DNA of 37,496 bases from Deltaproteobacteria bacterium (GTDB taxonomy: Bacteria; Desulfobacterota; Desulfobulbia; Desulfobulbales; SURF-16), in contig JAOZSN010000004.1 in the NCBI GenBank assembly GCA_029939635.1, forward strand, positions 1 to 37,496, written 5' to 3'. The notes under the pieces were generated by a model. It did not search any database and was not told where the DNA came from. It saw only the letters and a program-made list of their open reading frames with translations. Positions within the stretch are counted from its first letter, which is position 1. Each line of letters begins with the position of its first letter. Shown piece after piece: positions 34,465 through 37,496 of the stretch. The translations under genes and the position numbers were made by a program.

Positions 34465-35312
34465 AAGATAAAACAGCCCTTATCTTTTTCTGCCTTTTCT
34501 TTCTCTTTACCTCAGCTGAACAGAGTCATGGAGCCACATGGGTTACCACCAATGGGGAGGCAGAAATTGCCAATATTAGTCCTGAAGAGGCCGAGCAGCT
34601 GGCTCTAAAACGTGCTCGGCACGAGGCCATTGCCAAAGTATGCGGCGTCCAAATTCAGGCAGAAACACTTATGGAAAATTTTACCCTCCAAGGTGATTTT
34701 ATCCACGGTGTCAGCTATGGAAGGATAATAGCTGAAAAAATTACTACCTGGCAGGTCGAGGTCAAACAACCCCGCAAAACCATCCCGCCAGAACTGACCC
34801 TTCAGGTTACCCTGCAAGCACAGGTGGAGCAGGAAAAACGAGAGCCAGACCCGTATTACAAGGCGAAAGTCTGGTTGAACAAATCTGTTTTTGAAAATGG
34901 CGAAGAGATGATTGTTAACGTCAGAGCCAGCAAAGACAGTTATATTACCGTGCTCAATTTTTCAGCCGATGGCTCTGTTACCCTGCTCTACCCCAACAAA
35001 CTACGCCCTGATAACGGCATAAAGGCCAACACCGTTATCCAAATCCCCGCCGAGCAGGACCGTAAAGGCTTGCTTTCCTTTCAGGTGGGCACCCTTCCTG
35101 ATCATAAACGGGACACAGAGGCCATAAAGGTTATCTTTACAAAAGGCCCAATAAACCTACTGGCAGAGGTAGAATCACGAGGCAATTATGGAGTCATGGC
35201 CTCCACAAAATTTGCCCTCACTGAAATTGCCCGTATTTTATCAACAATTCCACCTGACAGTCGTACCGAAGACAGTGCAATATATCAGGTGGTAAACCCA
35301 CGCCTCCAATAA
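34461..35312 (+). CDS. exported DUF4384 protein with FlgT-N/LPP20-like N-domain
   Basis: The 283-residue product has a signal peptide (about 1-24) and an N-terminal domain (about 27-120) with EEAEQLALKRARHEAIAKVCG, like the FlgT N-terminal and LPP20 families. The C-terminal DUF4384 domain (about 132-250) has VWLNKSVFENGEEMIVNVRASKDSYITVLNFSADGSVTLLYPN. DUF4384 is repeatedly found with caspase-like or TPR proteins in bacteria, by family knowledge. The gene is translationally coupled to the caspase gene (ATGA overlap). Likely an envelope partner of the caspase, perhaps a target or scaffold. No catalytic residues are visible. Confidence 0.82.
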   Translation: MKDKTALIFFCLFFLFTSAEQSHGATWVTTNGEAEIANISPEEAEQLALKRARHEAIAKVCGVQIQAETLMENFTLQGDFIHGVSYGRIIAEKITTWQVEVKQPRKTIPPELTLQVTLQAQVEQEKREPDPYYKAKVWLNKSVFENGEEMIVNVRASKDSYITVLNFSADGSVTLLYPNKLRPDNGIKANTVIQIPAEQDRKGLLSFQVGTLPDHKRDTEAIKVIFTKGPINLLAEVESRGNYGVMASTKFALTEIARILSTIPPDSRTEDSAIYQVVNPRLQ

Positions 35313-35331
35313 TTACTTCTTCAGGTACCCC

Positions 35332-36108
35332 TTAGAACCGCACTGTCACGCCGCCAAAGAACCCCTTAAATTCAACATCTACATCCGCTGAGATGTCGAT
35401 ATCACTGTGGTCAAAGTCAACACTCTGTACCCGATAGCCAAGCTCCAGGCCCGGTTTAACAAAGGGTATCATGTCAAGGGTGTAATCAACCTTGAGTTGG
35501 GCATCGTAGATACTGCTATCCTTATAGGCAATACCACGACCAATGGCCTCAACACCGATACCTGTGGACATTACATTTACCCTGGCCCGCAGATAGCCGA
35601 GGGGGAAAGTGCCGGAAAATTTTTCATTGACCGGAGCCAGCACATTATTCGTGTCGCGAATCAGATATTCACCATCAATATATTTGACCTGCAGACCAAG
35701 ATCCAGGGTCATCCAGAAGGTATTATCAAGTAAGTTATAATAGAGGGTTGCATCCAACTGACTCATCTGCAGTTCATTATATGAATTCGCAGTATAGGGA
35801 TTGCCATTCCAGACCAGCGTTTGCTTGGCGTTGCCGCTATATTCTGTATCGGCATATTCCAGGCGAATATTGGGCACAATGGGGATCGGATGTTTTAAAT
35901 AAGCCCAGACATAGGGAGAATCCTCCTTGTCAAAGCCGGCCTTATCAACAATATCATAGGACGGATCAGAGCCATACTTTATGGTGCCGCTGGGCTCAGT
36001 CTGCCAGAGACCGGCACCCATTTCAAAACGCAGAATATCGGCCTGGGCAGTGAAGCTAAGGCCAGACATGGCCAAAGTCAGTGTGCAAATTGCTATACTC
36101 TTTTTCAT
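35332..36108 (-). CDS. TIGR04219-like outer-membrane beta-barrel protein
   Basis: The 258-residue product has a signal peptide (about 1-23, ending TAQA) and a small beta-barrel: FEMGAGLWQTEPSGTIKYG near the mature start, repeated amphipathic strands, and the final aromatic strand FFGGVTVRF, which is the BAM-recognised C-terminal signature. The overall pattern fits TIGR04219, a barrel family of unknown function. The ATG at 36108 has AAGGAT six bases upstream. It is convergent with the DUF4384 gene, 19 bases apart, with no clear terminator between. Confidence 0.8.
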   Translation of the reverse strand: MKKSIAICTLTLAMSGLSFTAQADILRFEMGAGLWQTEPSGTIKYGSDPSYDIVDKAGFDKEDSPYVWAYLKHPIPIVPNIRLEYADTEYSGNAKQTLVWNGNPYTANSYNELQMSQLDATLYYNLLDNTFWMTLDLGLQVKYIDGEYLIRDTNNVLAPVNEKFSGTFPLGYLRARVNVMSTGIGVEAIGRGIAYKDSSIYDAQLKVDYTLDMIPFVKPGLELGYRVQSVDFDHSDIDISADVDVEFKGFFGGVTVRF

Positions 36109-36141
36109 TTTTCATCCTTTATCATGATATACGGATTATAA

Positions 36142-36221
36142 TTAACAGTTTACGGTTCAAGGAAAGGCTAATCAGATAAAGATAACATCCTCAAACTGTA
36201 AACCGGCAACTGGAAACGCCC
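36142..36221. repeat. heptamer repeats upstream of the TIGR04219-like gene
   Basis: TTAACAG, TTTACGG, TTCAAGG (36142-36162) and AACTGTA, AACCGGC, AACTGGA, AACGCCC (36194-36221). The two blocks contain inverted copies of AACTGTAAACC-type sequence. The other bases between 36109 and 36314 show no gene. Confidence 0.55.
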
Positions 36222-36314
36222 TGTAATCGCGAACAAAACAACTCGTGCTTTCAACTGCCATACAAACAGGCTGAAGTTCGATGGTAATCAGTTTTTTTTG
36301 CGCCCCCCGTACCA

Positions 36315-37496
36315 TCATGACCATTCCAGCCTAAAGCTGTTATCCAACACATTCACCTTGGCCAATGTGGCCTGCACCGTCTCCCCAGGCTCCACTCGTG
36401 GCCCTTGACCAACGGGCAGGTCACCTTCCAACAAAATATCAAGGAGTACCACCTGAATCCGCCGTGGCTGAATCTCTAAAATGAGCACATCCACCGTACC
36501 ACCTACCCCCACCTGCTGTTGCAGATATTTGAGCAACCAGTAACGATGACGCTGAAAACGCACCCGATTAGCCCGACCCAAGTTACGGAGAATATCACTT
36601 ATAAAACCATTACATTCCTTCACGGTAAAGCGATCCTGCCGACTCAACATACGGCCTAACTGATGCTGCATAACAAGGTCAAGAAAACGACGAATAGGCG
36701 AGGTAAGGGTGGTATATTCTGCCACCCCCACTCCACTATGCGGCTTGGCCTCGGAAAGCAACTGCCCCCGGGAGAGAAAACGGCGCTGACGAAAATTAAG
36801 AAAAATATCGCGTTCATAGCCCTGAAACATTCGCTTACGCGGTGGTTCCTGACTGCGAAACAGCCCTGGCTCCATACGAGAAGAGACATAGTAAGCCCCC
36901 AGTCTATTGGCCAAAACCATAAATTCTGCCACCAAGGTACGGGACAGGGTATCAGAGGGCAGCACATCCACCGTCACCTGCCCCTCATTAACAGCAATAT
37001 TCACATCGGGCAGGGGCAATAATACGGCCCCATCTGCCACCCGTTTCATCAACAACTTTTGACTGAGCATGGCGAGAAGAGCAATTTCCTCATCATCCTC
37101 CATGGCAAGGGTCTCTTCGTAGGTGAGCCTTCTCTTCACCTGCACCACACTGCGCACCACAGAGAAATCCACCACCTCACCCTCGGCAGTTAACTCCACC
37201 AAGGTGGAAAAAGCAGGCCGTTCCTCACCCTCAATAAGACTACAGCAACCCTCTGAAAGCACATGGGGCAGCATGGAAATCTGCTGATCAGCCATATAGA
37301 TAGAAGTGGCACGCTGCCGGGCCGTATCAAAGAGCACATCGCCGGGTTGAACATAATGACTGACATCGGCAATATGGATGCCAACCAGATAATTATCCCC
37401 CTTCTTCTCCACGTGCAGGGCATCATCAAAATCTCTGGTCGCAGCACCATCAATGGTCAAAAGAGGTAAATGACGCAGATCCTTGCGGCCTTCCAG
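36315..37496 (-). CDS. RNase II/R-family exoribonuclease, N-terminus outside the window
   Basis: The frame is open at the right edge, giving 393 C-terminal residues. The RNB catalytic domain begins LRHLPLLTIDGAATRDFDDALHVEK, where TIDGAxxRDFDDA holds the metal-ligand aspartates, and continues through HIADVSHYVQPGDVLFDTARQRATSIYMADQQISMLP, FRSQEPPRKRMF and YTTLTSPIRRFLDLVMQHQL. A short S1-like domain ends the protein (about 320-393), with no lysine-rich tail as in classical RNase R. These enzymes degrade RNA from the 3' end to nucleotides. Which of RNase II, R or a related lineage applies cannot be settled without the N-terminus. Confidence 0.9.
   Translation of the reverse strand: MEGRKDLRHLPLLTIDGAATRDFDDALHVEKKGDNYLVGIHIADVSHYVQPGDVLFDTARQRATSIYMADQQISMLPHVLSEGCCSLIEGEERPAFSTLVELTAEGEVVDFSVVRSVVQVKRRLTYEETLAMEDDEEIALLAMLSQKLLMKRVADGAVLLPLPDVNIAVNEGQVTVDVLPSDTLSRTLVAEFMVLANRLGAYYVSSRMEPGLFRSQEPPRKRMFQGYERDIFLNFRQRRFLSRGQLLSEAKPHSGVGVAEYTTLTSPIRRFLDLVMQHQLGRMLSRQDRFTVKECNGFISDILRNLGRANRVRFQRHRYWLLKYLQQQVGVGGTVDVLILEIQPRRIQVVLLDILLEGDLPVGQGPRVEPGETVQATLAKVNVLDNSFRLEWS

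Noticed and set aside
36285-36317. intrinsic terminator after the RNase gene
   Set aside because: A GATGGTA/TACCATC pairing exists, but the loop is about 29 bases and no T run follows on the minus strand.

Overview
The window looks like chromosomal DNA of a Gram-negative, probably anaerobic bacterium of the Desulfobacterota, most plausibly the Desulfobulbales. This is an inference from content: a Kdo transferase and several outer-membrane barrels (diderm cell), two hybrid sensor kinases, an HD-GYP regulator, a short class I adenylate cyclase, and a small selenoprotein candidate with a UGA codon at a redox-motif position. No rRNA, tRNA, CRISPR array or transposase gene was seen. Most genes are core metabolism or envelope functions; the unusual content sits in the spaces between genes and in a few small or accessory genes.

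Layout. 1-6763 (minus strand): a large exported TPR protein running off the left edge, an RpoH-type sigma factor with its own terminator, and a YfiR-like periplasmic protein overlapping a hybrid histidine kinase. 7076-18110 (plus): waaA, carA, carB (broken by one missing base in a C run), ftsH, folP and a class I adenylate cyclase. 18160-21596 (plus): a 78-residue thioredoxin-fold selenoprotein candidate, then a branched-chain-amino-acid-type binding protein followed at once by a hybrid sensor kinase. 21597-25647 (plus): a structured leader and a DHH phosphoesterase, then two overlapping ADP-glucose pyrophosphorylase paralogues. 25648-28367 (minus): a Pseudomonas-like REP palindrome pair, a small membrane protein with a PII-like regulator, an HD-GYP response regulator and a DUF721/DciA protein. 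28533-31826 (plus): ychF, a DUF2721 membrane protein, a DUF4438 protein, pyrE and a 57-residue zinc-ribbon protein. 32010-35312 (plus): a compact envelope cluster of FadL/PorV-like barrel, secreted TPR-caspase with an EF-hand loop, and a DUF4384 protein. 35332-37496 (minus): a TIGR04219-like barrel and a partial RNase II/R-family enzyme.

Two signals stand out. First, the reading frame at 18160-18396 has an in-frame TGA exactly where the first cysteine of a CxxC motif should be, a hairpin of bacterial SECIS type 21 nt later, and a ribosome binding site upstream. Second, many intergenic spaces carry tandem repeats with a 7-base period (9 bases before carA). The unit differs from place to place, but the arrays often end within 0-11 bases of a start codon that has no recognisable Shine-Dalgarno sequence (adenylate cyclase, glgC-like gene, pyrE, the zinc-ribbon gene, dciA, carA).

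The genes fall into a few working groups: pyrimidine supply (carA, carB, pyrE), envelope quality control and biogenesis (ftsH, rpoH, waaA, RNase), glycogen precursor synthesis (the glgC pair), second-messenger signalling (adenylate cyclase, HD-GYP, YfiR-kinase, PII-like protein), and the secreted caspase cluster of unknown role.
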